Both the position numbers and the translations under genes were made by a program. Of a stretch of DNA of 61,773 nt, positions 41,599-51,061 are shown one piece after another. Under the pieces are notes generated by a model. The model ran no database searches. It saw only the letters and a program-made list of their open reading frames with translations, and was not told where the DNA came from. The stretch's first letter is position 1. Every line of letters begins with the position of its first letter. The stretch comes from an uncultured Prevotella sp. (lineage in GTDB: Bacteria > Bacteroidota > Bacteroidia > Bacteroidales > Bacteroidaceae), in assembly GCA_937877595.1 (NCBI GenBank), contig CALFIY010000053.1, positions 1 through 61,773 on the forward strand, read 5' to 3'.

Positions 41599-42747
41599 AT
41601 GCAATGGACTGACAGGATAAGACAGGTAAAGATCTGGCTCGTTGTGGCTGCCGTAGTGATAGCATTGGCATCACTGCTCGTGTCGCACTTCCTCGTGCGC
41701 GACCTCTCAAAGGAGGAACAGGGGCGCATGCAGGTGTGGGCACAGGCCATGCAGACGCTGGCTACGGCCGACGAGGAGACAGACCTCACGCTGGCTGCCG
41801 CCGTGATAGAGGGCAACAACACCATACCCGTTGTGGTGATAAACAGGGACGGCAGCGTGGCAGACTATCGCAACATCAACACCACAAGCAGCGACACCAT
41901 GGCATACGCCAAGCAGTACGGCGAAAGCATGCGCGCCGCTGGCGACACCATTGTCATCGAACTGGCCGACTCGGCCGACTATCAACTGGTGTGCTACGAC
42001 GAGTCGACAATGCTGAAGCGGCTGCAGGCATGGCCCTACGTGCAACTGGGAGTGGTGATGATTTTCGTGGTGGTGGCCATCTTCGCACTCCTCTCGTCTA
42101 AGCGTGCAGAACAAAACAAGGTGTGGGTGGGGCTCTCCAAGGAGACAGCCCATCAACTCGGCACGCCTATCTCCAGCCTGATGGCATGGACGGAGATGCT
42201 CAAGGAGACATATCCCGACGACACTCTAATACCGGAAATGGACAAGGACGTGAAGCGACTGGAACGCATAGCGGAGCGCTTCTCGAAGATAGGCTCAGTG
42301 CCGGAGCCCGTGCCGTCGTCGATGAACGAAGTGCTGCGCCACGTGATAGAATACATGAGCCGGCGCACCTCGCAGAAAGTGGTGATGAAATGCAACATGC
42401 CGCAGGACGACATCATTGTGATGATGAACGCATCGCTCTTTGAGTGGGTGATAGAAAATCTGTGCAAGAACGCTGTCGACGCAATGGAAGGAAAGGGGGA
42501 AATAGTGCTGGCTCTCACCACGGAAGGACAGCACGCCATCGTGGAAGTGAGCGACAACGGAAAGGGGATAAAGAAGAAAGACCTGAAAAACGTGTTCACT
42601 CCTGGCTTTACTACGAAGAAGCGCGGCTGGGGCCTCGGCCTCTCGCTGGCACGACGCATCGTAGAGGAATACCACCACGGGCGCATCTTCGTGAAGTGGA
42701 CGGAGATTGACCGCGGCACTACCTTCCGCATAGAAATGCCGATGTGA
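41599..42747 (+). CDS. orphan membrane sensor histidine kinase
   Basis: This 382-residue kinase has two membrane helices (about 11-33 and 147-167) flanking a periplasmic sensor of about 110 residues with no recognised fold. The phospho-acceptor His185 lies in KETAHQLGTPISSL, of the type in many Bacteroidota kinases. The ATPase part has NLCKNAVDAM, DNGKGI, FTPGFTTKKRGWGLGLSLA and GTTFRIEMP. No response regulator is adjacent; the nearest orphan receiver in the window is at 57411. The 8-bp tandem array starts 4 bases after its stop. Confidence 0.9.
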   Translation: MQWTDRIRQVKIWLVVAAVVIALASLLVSHFLVRDLSKEEQGRMQVWAQAMQTLATADEETDLTLAAAVIEGNNTIPVVVINRDGSVADYRNINTTSSDTMAYAKQYGESMRAAGDTIVIELADSADYQLVCYDESTMLKRLQAWPYVQLGVVMIFVVVAIFALLSSKRAEQNKVWVGLSKETAHQLGTPISSLMAWTEMLKETYPDDTLIPEMDKDVKRLERIAERFSKIGSVPEPVPSSMNEVLRHVIEYMSRRTSQKVVMKCNMPQDDIIVMMNASLFEWVIENLCKNAVDAMEGKGEIVLALTTEGQHAIVEVSDNGKGIKKKDLKNVFTPGFTTKKRGWGLGLSLARRIVEEYHHGRIFVKWTEIDRGTTFRIEMPM

Positions 42748-42750
42748 TTT

Positions 42751-42870
42751 CGTTATCACGTTATCACGTTATTACGTTATTACGATATCACGTTATCACG
42801 TTATCACGATATTACGTTATTACGTTATCACGTTATTACGTTATTACGATATCACGTTATCACGATTTTT
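42751..42870. repeat. 8-bp tandem array (CGTTATCA/CGTTATTA x14)
   Basis: Fourteen contiguous 8-bp units at 42751-42862, variants CGTTATCA, CGTTATTA, CGATATCA and CGATATTA, then CGATTTTT. The unit is the reverse complement of the ACGNNATA unit at 29693. It starts 4 bases after the kinase stop. A frame at 42744-43790 simply translates it as repeated RYHVITLS and is not taken as a gene. Confidence 0.85.
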
Positions 42871-42950
42871 TTAAAACACGACTCGCGGGGCTTTGCCTCG
42901 CGAGTCGCTGTATTACGTGGAGCCTTGGCTCCGCTGGGAAATTGCATTGC

Positions 42951-45671
42951 TTATTTCACCATCACCTTCTTGGCGGTGCCGTCGCTCATGCGAACGATGT
43001 TCAGACCACGCTGCAGCGATGCGCGACGACGACCGTTCAAGTCGTAGATGGCAGCAGTCTTAACAGCAGTAGCGTCCTGACGCAGCGGAGTGATGGCAGT
43101 CTCGAGTTCCAACGACTTCTCGCCTTCGTTGGCAATATAGATGTCGTAGATTCCTATCTTGGAGTTGTTGTTGCTGAGGTAAACGCGAACATAAACTTCG
43201 TCGGTGCCCTCGTAACTGCGGGTGAAATTCTTAGTAAGACGATTCAGACCTTCCATCTTCAGCGTATCGCCAAGAACTTGCCACTCATTCTCCCACTTGT
43301 TGCCGTCCTTGGAAACCTCAACGACAAACTGGTGCTTTGTCACAGTACCATCGGCAGGCTTGACGATGCTACCCACGTTGAGCACTACGTCAAACGGACC
43401 GGCAAACTTCTTCGTGGTAACGATGTAGGCATTGTATGGGAATGTGACGTCGGCAGGCTGAGTGTTCTTGTCGGCAAGATTGATGATAGACTTTGTAGCA
43501 GGGAAGTATGGATTTTCATCGTCAACCGTGGCAAAGTTGTAACCGCTGCGGTCGCCATAGTTCTTGCCAGATTCAAGGTTCTCCCAGTCGACAATCTGAC
43601 CACGTGCGCGAATAGCCCAGCCGTTATTGAAGTCTTTTTCTTCCTCAGGATTCAACTCGTTGTACGTCTTTGTTATTACCTCATCGCCTGTTTCAGGATC
43701 GGTTGTCGTCTCTTCTGTGGAGCCAGCCTCTGTATTGTAATACGAATAGGTAGCCTTGTTCTTGCCCCAAGAGAAGTAGTAGGCAGTTGACGTAGAACCG
43801 TTGTTGTACTCGGTAGAATTGGCATCCATGTGAGCCAGTACGTCAATGCGTGCCTTGAGGTCGGCAATCTTGATGTCCTGTGTAGCAACCTCTGAGTTCA
43901 CCTTGCCCTCAGCAACAGCGAAAGCAGAGAAGCCCTCGCGAGGCAACGTATAGGTGATAGGAGTAACGTACTTAGTAGACTTCAGCGTGTCGCTGCTCTG
44001 CGTGAAGTTGTACCACAGTGTAGTACCTTCAGCACCTGTCACCGTGACAACGGTCTTACCCGACTGCTGGTCGACAGCAATCACAGGCAAAGCGGTCTGC
44101 TGCTTCAGGTCGATGGCCTTCTCGGCAACATCACTGAGCGTATAGCCTTCGGCAATGGCAACAGCCTTGACGGTAACACCCTCGGCGGTCACTTCGATAG
44201 GCTCGCTGTACTTAGCGCTGGCCTCTGTCGGCTGAGAATTGTCTATAGTGTAGTAGATGTCGGCACCTGCCACAGAACTCTTGATAGTCACGAGAGTGCG
44301 CATGTCCTTATATTCGAGTGAGAAAGTAGGAGCAACCAACGGAGTAACCTCACTCTTCGAGGCTGCAGCAAGGCTAATGGCATTGGCAAGAATTTGTTTT
44401 GCCTCGTCAGTAGCGTCGGATGGGAACGGAACATAAACAAAAGCATTGTGGGTAGCGTTGTGAACATGCACGAGAGGCAGTTCGTCCTCATCCATGGTCA
44501 CGCCAGGAACAACATCATCCTTGAAACGATCGGCAAGAGTGATGCCGCTGACATAAGAATCCATGCCAACAGGGATAAAGTCGCTCTCGTCTTCGGTCTG
44601 AACTTCAACGCCACGGAACAGAGAATGGCTCTTGTTCTTCAACTTGATGATTGGCTCATGGTCAGCCGACAGCGTGCCGTAGCCCCATGCCTCGTAGAGA
44701 GCAGTGTTGGTGCTTACGATTGGCGTCCAAGGCTGTGCCTCCTTCAGAACACTGACAGCAGCATTGTCACCAGCGATATTGCCTGCTACAACAGTGACAT
44801 CATAGCCGCGCAACTGCTCTGCGGTGATAGCAGTAGTGGCTACATCGATAGCCTCAACTTCGTAGTTGGCATTGGCCTCTGCGATAGCCTTTGCACCGTC
44901 TGTTGCACCCTGATAGAGATAACCTATCTTCGACTTCTGGTCAGCAGTGCCTACCTCTATGCTGTAAATGTGGCAGCCATTAGTGTTGTAGACCAAAATG
45001 TCAACTGTTCCGTCACCGTCCTCATCAGTAATGCCTTCCGGAAGAGTCCAGTCCTCCCATGTATATGAGGCTTGCGTTGTCGGCTCGAAAGACTCGCCAA
45101 CCTGGTTAGCATTTACGTTGACATCATTAACGAAGAGAGAGATACCACGTGCATCTGTCGACTTGTGCGACTCAGCGACAACGGTAATTTTCTGACCAAT
45201 CTTCACCTTAGGAATGGTAAAGCAGAGCAGCCGTTTGCCTTCTCCCTTATTTCCACCGCCCAGCCACAGATACTGCGGGCCTGCGTAAGTGCCTATGGTT
45301 GTAGATGGATAATTGACAGCAATGGCAAGAGAGCGGTTGCCGGCATAACTGGAACCGAAAATAAGGCCTTCAGTCTCGGCAATAGTCACGCCATTGGCCT
45401 GAAGAGTTCCGTCGCCGGTGATGGTAGCAGTAGATGCTGACCAGAAACATTTGTCGGCAGTTGTTTCGGGAGCGACCTTGCCCTCACCTGCATCAGCGGC
45501 TTTCTCAATGTCACTCCATCCTACGGTGCTGCTTGCTGCTGCATCAGCCTTCAGGTTGGCAACTGTAGCGGCACTCCAGTTGGTGAAGTCCCACTTGCGG
45601 TAATTCTGCGCGTCAGCAGTGGCAACGACGGCAAAAAGCGCAAACATTAAAAGGGTAAAACTTTTCCTCAT
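42951..45671 (-). CDS. large secreted protein with chitobiase-C-like module and sorting-like tail
   Basis: This 906-residue exported protein has a signal MRKSFTLLMFALFAVVATADAQ. The N-terminal part (YRKWDFTNWSAATVANL) is a beta-rich region common in Prevotella surface proteins. A module at about residues 470-530 (IYYTIDNSQPTEASAKYSEP, then VKAVAIAEGY) matches the chitobiase/beta-hexosaminidase C-terminal domain. A further beta-sandwich-like region (about 700-860, with YVRVYLSNNNSKIGIYDIYI) precedes the tail IYDLNGRRR...RGLNIVR...KKVMV. No catalytic motif is visible. It is probably a surface glycan-binding or structural protein. Confidence 0.75.
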   Translation of the reverse strand: MRKSFTLLMFALFAVVATADAQNYRKWDFTNWSAATVANLKADAAASSTVGWSDIEKAADAGEGKVAPETTADKCFWSASTATITGDGTLQANGVTIAETEGLIFGSSYAGNRSLAIAVNYPSTTIGTYAGPQYLWLGGGNKGEGKRLLCFTIPKVKIGQKITVVAESHKSTDARGISLFVNDVNVNANQVGESFEPTTQASYTWEDWTLPEGITDEDGDGTVDILVYNTNGCHIYSIEVGTADQKSKIGYLYQGATDGAKAIAEANANYEVEAIDVATTAITAEQLRGYDVTVVAGNIAGDNAAVSVLKEAQPWTPIVSTNTALYEAWGYGTLSADHEPIIKLKNKSHSLFRGVEVQTEDESDFIPVGMDSYVSGITLADRFKDDVVPGVTMDEDELPLVHVHNATHNAFVYVPFPSDATDEAKQILANAISLAAASKSEVTPLVAPTFSLEYKDMRTLVTIKSSVAGADIYYTIDNSQPTEASAKYSEPIEVTAEGVTVKAVAIAEGYTLSDVAEKAIDLKQQTALPVIAVDQQSGKTVVTVTGAEGTTLWYNFTQSSDTLKSTKYVTPITYTLPREGFSAFAVAEGKVNSEVATQDIKIADLKARIDVLAHMDANSTEYNNGSTSTAYYFSWGKNKATYSYYNTEAGSTEETTTDPETGDEVITKTYNELNPEEEKDFNNGWAIRARGQIVDWENLESGKNYGDRSGYNFATVDDENPYFPATKSIINLADKNTQPADVTFPYNAYIVTTKKFAGPFDVVLNVGSIVKPADGTVTKHQFVVEVSKDGNKWENEWQVLGDTLKMEGLNRLTKNFTRSYEGTDEVYVRVYLSNNNSKIGIYDIYIANEGEKSLELETAITPLRQDATAVKTAAIYDLNGRRRASLQRGLNIVRMSDGTAKKVMVK

Positions 45672-45717
45672 AGTCCTTTTTTTTAGTAAATATTAAGGTG
45701 ATTAGTGTAGTTTGCGG

Positions 45718-45725
45718 CAAAGTTA
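45718..45725 (-). promoter_or_regulatory. promoter -7 box for the 906-aa secreted protein
   Basis: The minus strand reads TAACTTTG, 46 bases before the ATG at 45671. Confidence 0.6.
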
Positions 45726-45798
45726 ATGTATTTTTTCCATTAGCCACATTTTTTACATTAAAAAACTTAAAATGAATACGCGCTTTTAATTTTATAAT

Positions 45799-45806
45799 TA
45801 ACTTTG
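45799..45806 (+). promoter_or_regulatory. promoter -7 box for the GH3-family operon
   Basis: TAACTTTG lies 24 bases before the ATG at 45831. An upstream TTG (45804) that opens a longer frame lies inside this box and is rejected as a start. Confidence 0.6.
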
Positions 45807-45830
45807 CACTCCGTATACAAACGAGATACG

Positions 45831-47339
45831 ATGAATATCACAAGCATAGCGACACATATATTTAATGCGCGCATGCGCGCGATAGAAAAGCACATCACCG
45901 GCGGCGAACAACTACAGCGCCATGTGCTTGACTATCTGACAGAGCAAGGGCGCAAGACAGAATACGGGCAACGACACGGATTTGACAACATTCACGGCTA
46001 TGACGATTTCGCCAGCCGTTGTCCTGTCAACTCATACGAAGAACTTAAAGCCGACATAGACCGCATGCGCCACGGCGAGCGAGATATTCTCTGGCCCGGG
46101 CGCGTGAAATGGTATGCAAAGTCGAGCGGCACGACAAACGACAAATCGAAATTTATTCCCGTGAGCGCAGAGGGACTGCAGAAGATACACTATGCCGGAG
46201 GCTTCGACACTGTTGCCATCTACCTGCGCAATAATCCCAAAAGCCGCATCTTCGACGGGCGCGCTCTTATTCTTGGCGGCAGCCACGCGCCAAACTACAA
46301 TCTGCCCGGCTCACTTGTCGGCGACCTGTCGGCCATTCTCATCGAAAACATCAATCCGATAGTCAATCTGGTGCGTGTTCCAAAAAAGAAAACCGCACTG
46401 CTGGCAGATTTCGAGGAAAAGCGCGACCGCATAGCGCGCGAGGCGCTTCACAAGAACGTTACTAATCTGAGCGGAGTGCCATCGTGGATGCTTTCTGTGC
46501 TTAACCGCGTGATGGAACTCAGCGGAAAAACGCATCTCGAAGAAGTATGGCCCAATCTGGAAGTCTTCTTCCACGGCGGAGTGGCTTTCACGCCTTACAG
46601 ACACCAATACGAGCAACTCATCACGTCAGACCGCATGCACTATATGGAAACGTATAATGCCAGCGAGGGCTTCTTCGGTCTGCAGGATGACCCGACAGAT
46701 CAGGCAATGATGCTGATGCTTGACTACGGTGTGTTCTACGAATTCCTTCCGACAGACAACACGCAGCAGAACACACAGCCCATTCCGCTGTGGGAGGTTG
46801 AGACCGGCAAGAACTACGCCATGCTGATATCCACATCGTGCGGACTCTGGCGCTACATGCTTGGCGACACAATTCGCTTCACAAGTACCAATCCCTACAA
46901 GTTTGTTATCTCCGGTCGAACAAAGAGTTTTATCAACGCTTTTGGCGAAGAACTGATAGTGGACAACGCTGAGCACGGACTGGAATATGCATGCATGGCA
47001 ACTGGCGCAGAGATAAGAGAATACACTGCTGCGCCTGTCTTCATGGACAGCAACGCCAAATGCCGCCATCAGTGGCTCATAGAATTTGCCACGCCTCCGG
47101 CAGACTTGGCCCAGTTTGCCTCGCTGCTGGACAAGAAACTGCAGGCACTCAACAGCGACTACGAGGCAAAGCGATACAAGAACATCACCCTGCAGCCTCT
47201 TGAAATCATCACAGCACGTCACGGGCTGTTCGACGAATGGCTGCGACAGCACGGAAAACTGGGAGGACAGCACAAGGTGCCACGCCTGAGCAATTCGCGA
47301 GAGCACATAGAGCAACTCCTGTCACTTAACAACGCTTAA
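45831..47339 (+). CDS. GH3-family acyl-adenylating enzyme
   Basis: This 502-residue protein belongs to the GH3 (auxin-responsive promoter) superfamily of ATP-dependent acid-amido synthetases. It has the AMP-binding motifs YAKSSGTTNDKSKF, YNASEGFFGLQ and WRYMLGDTIRF. In plants such enzymes join acids such as auxin to amino acids. The bacterial substrate is not known to me. The ATG at 45831 follows the promoter box, and the next gene starts 2 bases after the stop. The GH3, Ig-like lipoprotein and DUF3108 genes form an operon. Confidence 0.85.
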   Translation: MNITSIATHIFNARMRAIEKHITGGEQLQRHVLDYLTEQGRKTEYGQRHGFDNIHGYDDFASRCPVNSYEELKADIDRMRHGERDILWPGRVKWYAKSSGTTNDKSKFIPVSAEGLQKIHYAGGFDTVAIYLRNNPKSRIFDGRALILGGSHAPNYNLPGSLVGDLSAILIENINPIVNLVRVPKKKTALLADFEEKRDRIAREALHKNVTNLSGVPSWMLSVLNRVMELSGKTHLEEVWPNLEVFFHGGVAFTPYRHQYEQLITSDRMHYMETYNASEGFFGLQDDPTDQAMMLMLDYGVFYEFLPTDNTQQNTQPIPLWEVETGKNYAMLISTSCGLWRYMLGDTIRFTSTNPYKFVISGRTKSFINAFGEELIVDNAEHGLEYACMATGAEIREYTAAPVFMDSNAKCRHQWLIEFATPPADLAQFASLLDKKLQALNSDYEAKRYKNITLQPLEIITARHGLFDEWLRQHGKLGGQHKVPRLSNSREHIEQLLSLNNA

Positions 47340-47341
47340 AA

Positions 47342-49306
47342 ATGAGAAAAGGCAAGCGCCAACTGCTGTTCGTCCTGTTAGCCCCGATGCTGTTGCTGTG
47401 CGCATCGCTCATAACATCATGCGCAAGAATGGGACAGCCCGACGGCGGATGGTACGACGACGATCCGCCACGAGTGGTGAGTTCGGTGCCTGCAAGCCAG
47501 GCCACTGGCGTAACTGCCAAACGCATCAGTATTCTGTTTGATGAATATATTAAAGTGGCCGATGCCACAAATAATGTGATTGTTTCGCCACCGCAACTTG
47601 AGATGCCGGAAATAAAGGCAGCGGGAAAACGAATCATAGTAGACCTGAAAGACTCTCTAAAAAGCAATACCACATACACCATAGACTTTAGCGACGCCAT
47701 CAGCGACAATAATGAGGGCAACCCAATGGGCAACTATACTTTCACTTTCTCAACTGGTGAACGCATAGACACTTTTGAGGTTGCTGGAAACGTGATAGAG
47801 GCCTCAAATCTTGAGCCGGTAAAGGGAATACTTGTCGGCATGTATGACGATTTAAGCGATACGGCTTTTCAGAAAAAGCCGCTGATGAGAGTGGCACGCA
47901 CCGACGGCTCGGGGCGCTTCGTGATAAAAGGTGTAGCGCCAGGCGAATACCGCGTCTACGCGCTGCAGGATGCCGACGGCAACTATCAGTTCAGCCAGAA
48001 AAGCGAGATGCTCGCCTTCTCGCATCAAATCTTCACGCCGACAGCAGCACCTGACGTAAGGCAAGACACTATTTGGCGTGACAATCTGCACATTGACAAC
48101 ATTCTGCAGGTTACGTACACTCACTTCCGGCCTGACAACGTAACACTGCTGGCGTTCCAGGAAAAGCAGACAGACAGATACCTGCTGAAACAACCCGAAA
48201 GGAAAGACGCCGACCACTTCACCATTTACTTCAGTTACGGCAACGAAAATCTGCCAGAGATAAAAGGACTTAACTTCGACAGCAGTGACGCTTTTCTTCT
48301 GGAAGCCAACCAACAGCAGGACACTCTAACCTACTGGCTGCGCGACACAACACTCGTAAAACAAGACACGCTGCGCATGTCGCTAACCTATCTGGCTACC
48401 GACAGCACCGGAATGCTCACACAACAGACCGACACTTTCGAGGTGATGCCCAAGACAAGTTACGAGAAGCGGCAGAAAATGGCGAAGAGAGAGTATGACG
48501 AATGGCGGAAACAGCAGGAAAGACTGCGCAAGCGTGGAGAGCCATACGACAGCATCATGCCACGAAAGCCACTTGGGATACGCTATAATGTTGCACAGCA
48601 AATGGCACCAAACGGCACAATCGTCATAGAGGCTCCTGCTCCGCTTACAAAATGCGACACATCGGCAATCCATCTCTACACAAAGGTGGACTCGCTCTGG
48701 TATCAAGTGCCATTCGTCTGCCGCGAACACGCTAATTTGCAACGCCAACTGGAGGTCCTGGCCGAATGGCAGCCCGGCAGCGAATACAGTTTTGAGGTTG
48801 ACTCTGCTGCTTTTGCCGACATCTACGGCAACGTGGCCGATGCCTTCAAGCAGGGCCTGAAAGTGAAGAAACTCGACGAGTATGCCACACTCTTAATGCA
48901 ACTAAGCGGATATCCCGACACGTGCACCATGGTAGTCGAACTGCTTGACAAGAACGACAAGGCTGTCAAGCAAGTCGTTGCAGACAACAGTGGACAGGCA
49001 GAATTCTATTATGTAACACCAGGCACGTATTATGTGCGAGCCATTGCCGACCGCAACAACAACGGCATCTGGGATACAGGAGAATACAGTAGCGACACTC
49101 CGCCTGAAGACGTTTACTACTACCCGGAAGACATTATCTGCAAGGCAAAATTTGACGTCACGCTGCCGTGGAACGTTACAGCAACGCCACGTATTAACCA
49201 GAAACCCAAGGCAATTACGAAGCAGAAACCCGACAAGGAGCGGCAACGACTTCGCAACCGCAACGCCGAACGTGCCGCAAAACTTGGAATTCCATACGAG
49301 AAGTGA
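47342..49306 (+). CDS. lipoprotein with Ig-like domain
   Basis: This 654-residue lipoprotein has a lipobox LITSC with the modified Cys27. The first part (about residues 40-140, PPRVVSSVPASQATGVTAKRISILFDEYI) is a Big_5-type Ig-like domain. A carboxypeptidase-regulatory-like beta-sandwich follows (about 142-200, GVAPGEYRVYALQDADGN). Another such segment lies near the end (TPGTYYVRAIADRNNNGIWDTG). The C-terminus is Lys/Arg-rich. It lies in the outer membrane or periplasm. The gene follows the GH3 gene by 2 bases. A structural or transport role is possible. Confidence 0.78.
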   Translation: MRKGKRQLLFVLLAPMLLLCASLITSCARMGQPDGGWYDDDPPRVVSSVPASQATGVTAKRISILFDEYIKVADATNNVIVSPPQLEMPEIKAAGKRIIVDLKDSLKSNTTYTIDFSDAISDNNEGNPMGNYTFTFSTGERIDTFEVAGNVIEASNLEPVKGILVGMYDDLSDTAFQKKPLMRVARTDGSGRFVIKGVAPGEYRVYALQDADGNYQFSQKSEMLAFSHQIFTPTAAPDVRQDTIWRDNLHIDNILQVTYTHFRPDNVTLLAFQEKQTDRYLLKQPERKDADHFTIYFSYGNENLPEIKGLNFDSSDAFLLEANQQQDTLTYWLRDTTLVKQDTLRMSLTYLATDSTGMLTQQTDTFEVMPKTSYEKRQKMAKREYDEWRKQQERLRKRGEPYDSIMPRKPLGIRYNVAQQMAPNGTIVIEAPAPLTKCDTSAIHLYTKVDSLWYQVPFVCREHANLQRQLEVLAEWQPGSEYSFEVDSAAFADIYGNVADAFKQGLKVKKLDEYATLLMQLSGYPDTCTMVVELLDKNDKAVKQVVADNSGQAEFYYVTPGTYYVRAIADRNNNGIWDTGEYSSDTPPEDVYYYPEDIICKAKFDVTLPWNVTATPRINQKPKAITKQKPDKERQRLRNRNAERAAKLGIPYEK

Positions 49307-49361
49307 ACAGGGACGGGCGAAGATTGAAAAACGTAAAGTGAACAACGCATAAAGATACACT

Positions 49362-50204
49362 ATGAGAAATATACTAAACCACAGACTTCTGATAGCAAAG
49401 GTGACATTGGCTATTCTCTGCCTGGCATCGGCCGGCACTGCACGCGCACAGGCAAACTGCGGAATAGAGAACAAGGCTTTCAAGGCCGGAGAATTCCTAA
49501 GTTACGATCTGTACTTCAACTGGCAGTTTGTCTGGATGAAAGTAGGTACGGCATCGATGTCTATTGTCAATTCCGTGTACAACGGCCAGCAGGCATACCG
49601 CACAAGCCTCATCACAAGAGGCAGTCAGAAACTTGACAACATGTTCGTGATGCGCGACACACTGCTCTGCTATACTGACCACGGCCTGTCGCCGCTCTAC
49701 TTCCGCAAAGGGGCACGCGAGGGAAAGCGTTACTATGTTGACGAACTGTGGTACACATATCCCAAAGGCAACTGCCACCTGCGCATGCACCGTATAGACG
49801 CTGACGGAGAGGTGCACTGGAAAGACGCAGAATACAAGAGTTGTATTTACGACATGATGAGTATTTTCCTACGGGCGCGCAACTTCAACGCAGCAACGCT
49901 GAAGGTAGGACAAAACATACCAATGCCTATAAGCGACGCAAAACACTTAAGCAATTCCTGGCTTAAGTATACAGGAAAAACAACACTGAAAATGAAGAAC
50001 AGTTCGGAGAAATACCGCTGCATGGTTTTCTCTTTTATCGAGAGAGAACACGGCAAGAACCACGAACTGATACGTTTTTATATCACCGACGACAAGAATC
50101 ACCTTCCTGTACGGCTTGACATGTTTCTCTCGTTTGGCTCTGCAAAAGCCTATCTCACTGGTATGAAAGGCCTGCGCAATCCAATGGAGTCGAAAGTGAA
50201 TTAA
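49362..50204 (+). CDS. DUF3108-type exported protein
   Basis: This 280-residue protein has a signal peptide (LIAKVTLAILCLASAGTARAQ). The body (KAFKAGEFLSYDLYFNWQFVWMKVGTASM, MRDTLLCYTDHGLSPLYFRKG) matches the DUF3108 family of predicted periplasmic beta-barrel-like proteins. The function is unknown to me. It is the third gene of the GH3 operon, 55 bases after the lipoprotein gene. It ends 6 bases before the convergent nitroreductase stop. Confidence 0.75.
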   Translation: MRNILNHRLLIAKVTLAILCLASAGTARAQANCGIENKAFKAGEFLSYDLYFNWQFVWMKVGTASMSIVNSVYNGQQAYRTSLITRGSQKLDNMFVMRDTLLCYTDHGLSPLYFRKGAREGKRYYVDELWYTYPKGNCHLRMHRIDADGEVHWKDAEYKSCIYDMMSIFLRARNFNAATLKVGQNIPMPISDAKHLSNSWLKYTGKTTLKMKNSSEKYRCMVFSFIEREHGKNHELIRFYITDDKNHLPVRLDMFLSFGSAKAYLTGMKGLRNPMESKVN

Positions 50205-50210
50205 GAAAAT

Positions 50211-50951
50211 CTACTGCATGAAGCCCTGACGGCGCAATGTCTCAAGCAGCGTAGCAGACATTGCTTCGTTGTCGCGGCGTGTGTAACGGATATCCGTAAA
50301 AATCTGCGCCAGGGTCGCCTTGTTGTTTATTCTGCAAAACTCGCGATTTTCTTCCAACTGCTCCTTGGCTGAATAGAAACGGTCGATAGCCTCTGCATTG
50401 TAGTCAGCGTATGTCTCGCGATGCACAAAACTCTCTACAGGCAGGCGGTCGCTAAGCGGAGGATTTTCTGCAGGCCATCCCACGGTCAGCGTAGCCACCG
50501 GCATCACAAGGCGAGGCAAGTGGAGAATATCAATAATCTGCTGAGGCTGATACAGCGTGGTGCCGAGATAGCAGTAGCCCAGTCCGTGCTCATCCATCAG
50601 GCAGCATAGCGTCTGCGTAAAGAGCAATGCGTCGATTGCAGCATTGCAGAAAGACAGCATATTGTCATATCCCGGACTTGCGCTGCGCTCCTCGCACCAT
50701 CGCGTGGTGCGGTTGAAATCTGCGCAGACCGTGAGCACTACGGGGGCGCTCTCCACCATGGGCTGATTGAAGTGAGCAGGCGCCAAGAGACGCTTCTGTT
50801 CTTCGCTACGGGTCACTATGACACTGTATAATTGCAGATTACCCATCGTCTGGGTGCGTGAGGCTTCGCCAAACAGTTGGTACAGCAATTCTTCCGACAC
50901 ATCACGGCTGCTGTATTTGCGGATGGTAGTGCGTGTTGCTAAGTTTTTCAT
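50211..50951 (-). CDS. nitroreductase-family protein
   Basis: This 246-residue FMN-dependent nitroreductase-type protein begins MKNLATRTTIRKYSSRDVS. The R-x-T-x-R-K-Y start is the FMN phosphate site. PMVESAPVVLTVCAD, NAAIDALLFTQTLCCLMDEHGLGYCYLG and LPRLVMPVATLTVGWP follow the family pattern. The substrate is unknown. The ATG at 50951 lies only 4 bases after the promoter box, so the mRNA may be leaderless. The frame upstream of this ATG is not family-like. Confidence 0.87.
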   Translation of the reverse strand: MKNLATRTTIRKYSSRDVSEELLYQLFGEASRTQTMGNLQLYSVIVTRSEEQKRLLAPAHFNQPMVESAPVVLTVCADFNRTTRWCEERSASPGYDNMLSFCNAAIDALLFTQTLCCLMDEHGLGYCYLGTTLYQPQQIIDILHLPRLVMPVATLTVGWPAENPPLSDRLPVESFVHRETYADYNAEAIDRFYSAKEQLEENREFCRINNKATLAQIFTDIRYTRRDNEAMSATLLETLRRQGFMQ

Positions 50952-50955
50952 GCTG

Positions 50956-50963
50956 CAAAGGTA
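50956..50963 (-). promoter_or_regulatory. promoter -7 box for nitroreductase
   Basis: The minus strand reads TACCTTTG, only 4 bases from the ATG, which implies little or no 5' leader. Confidence 0.6.
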
Positions 50964-51046
50964 AACATTAAGCAACAAATACCTTATATTTACTAAAAAA
51001 ATTACTAAAAAAAAGCCCTGTGACGCATTGGGTTAGGAAATTTTCG

Positions 51047-51054
51047 TACCTTTG
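51047..51054 (+). promoter_or_regulatory. promoter -7 box for the RNR-tail-like gene
   Basis: TACCTTTG lies 7 bases before the ATG at 51062, again implying an almost leaderless mRNA. The frame opens earlier (51020), but that part overlaps the promoter. Confidence 0.6.
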
Positions 51055-51061
51055 CAACAAG

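Noticed and set aside
29693..42870. Tandem 8-bp arrays as a CRISPR or tRNA-like repeat
   Set aside because: Units are contiguous with no spacers, only 8 bp long, and no cas genes are near.
42744..43790. Open frame of 348 codons starting in the 8-bp array
   Set aside because: It translates the array as repeated RYHVITLS and then runs antisense to the 906-residue secreted-protein gene, which has a signal peptide and domains.
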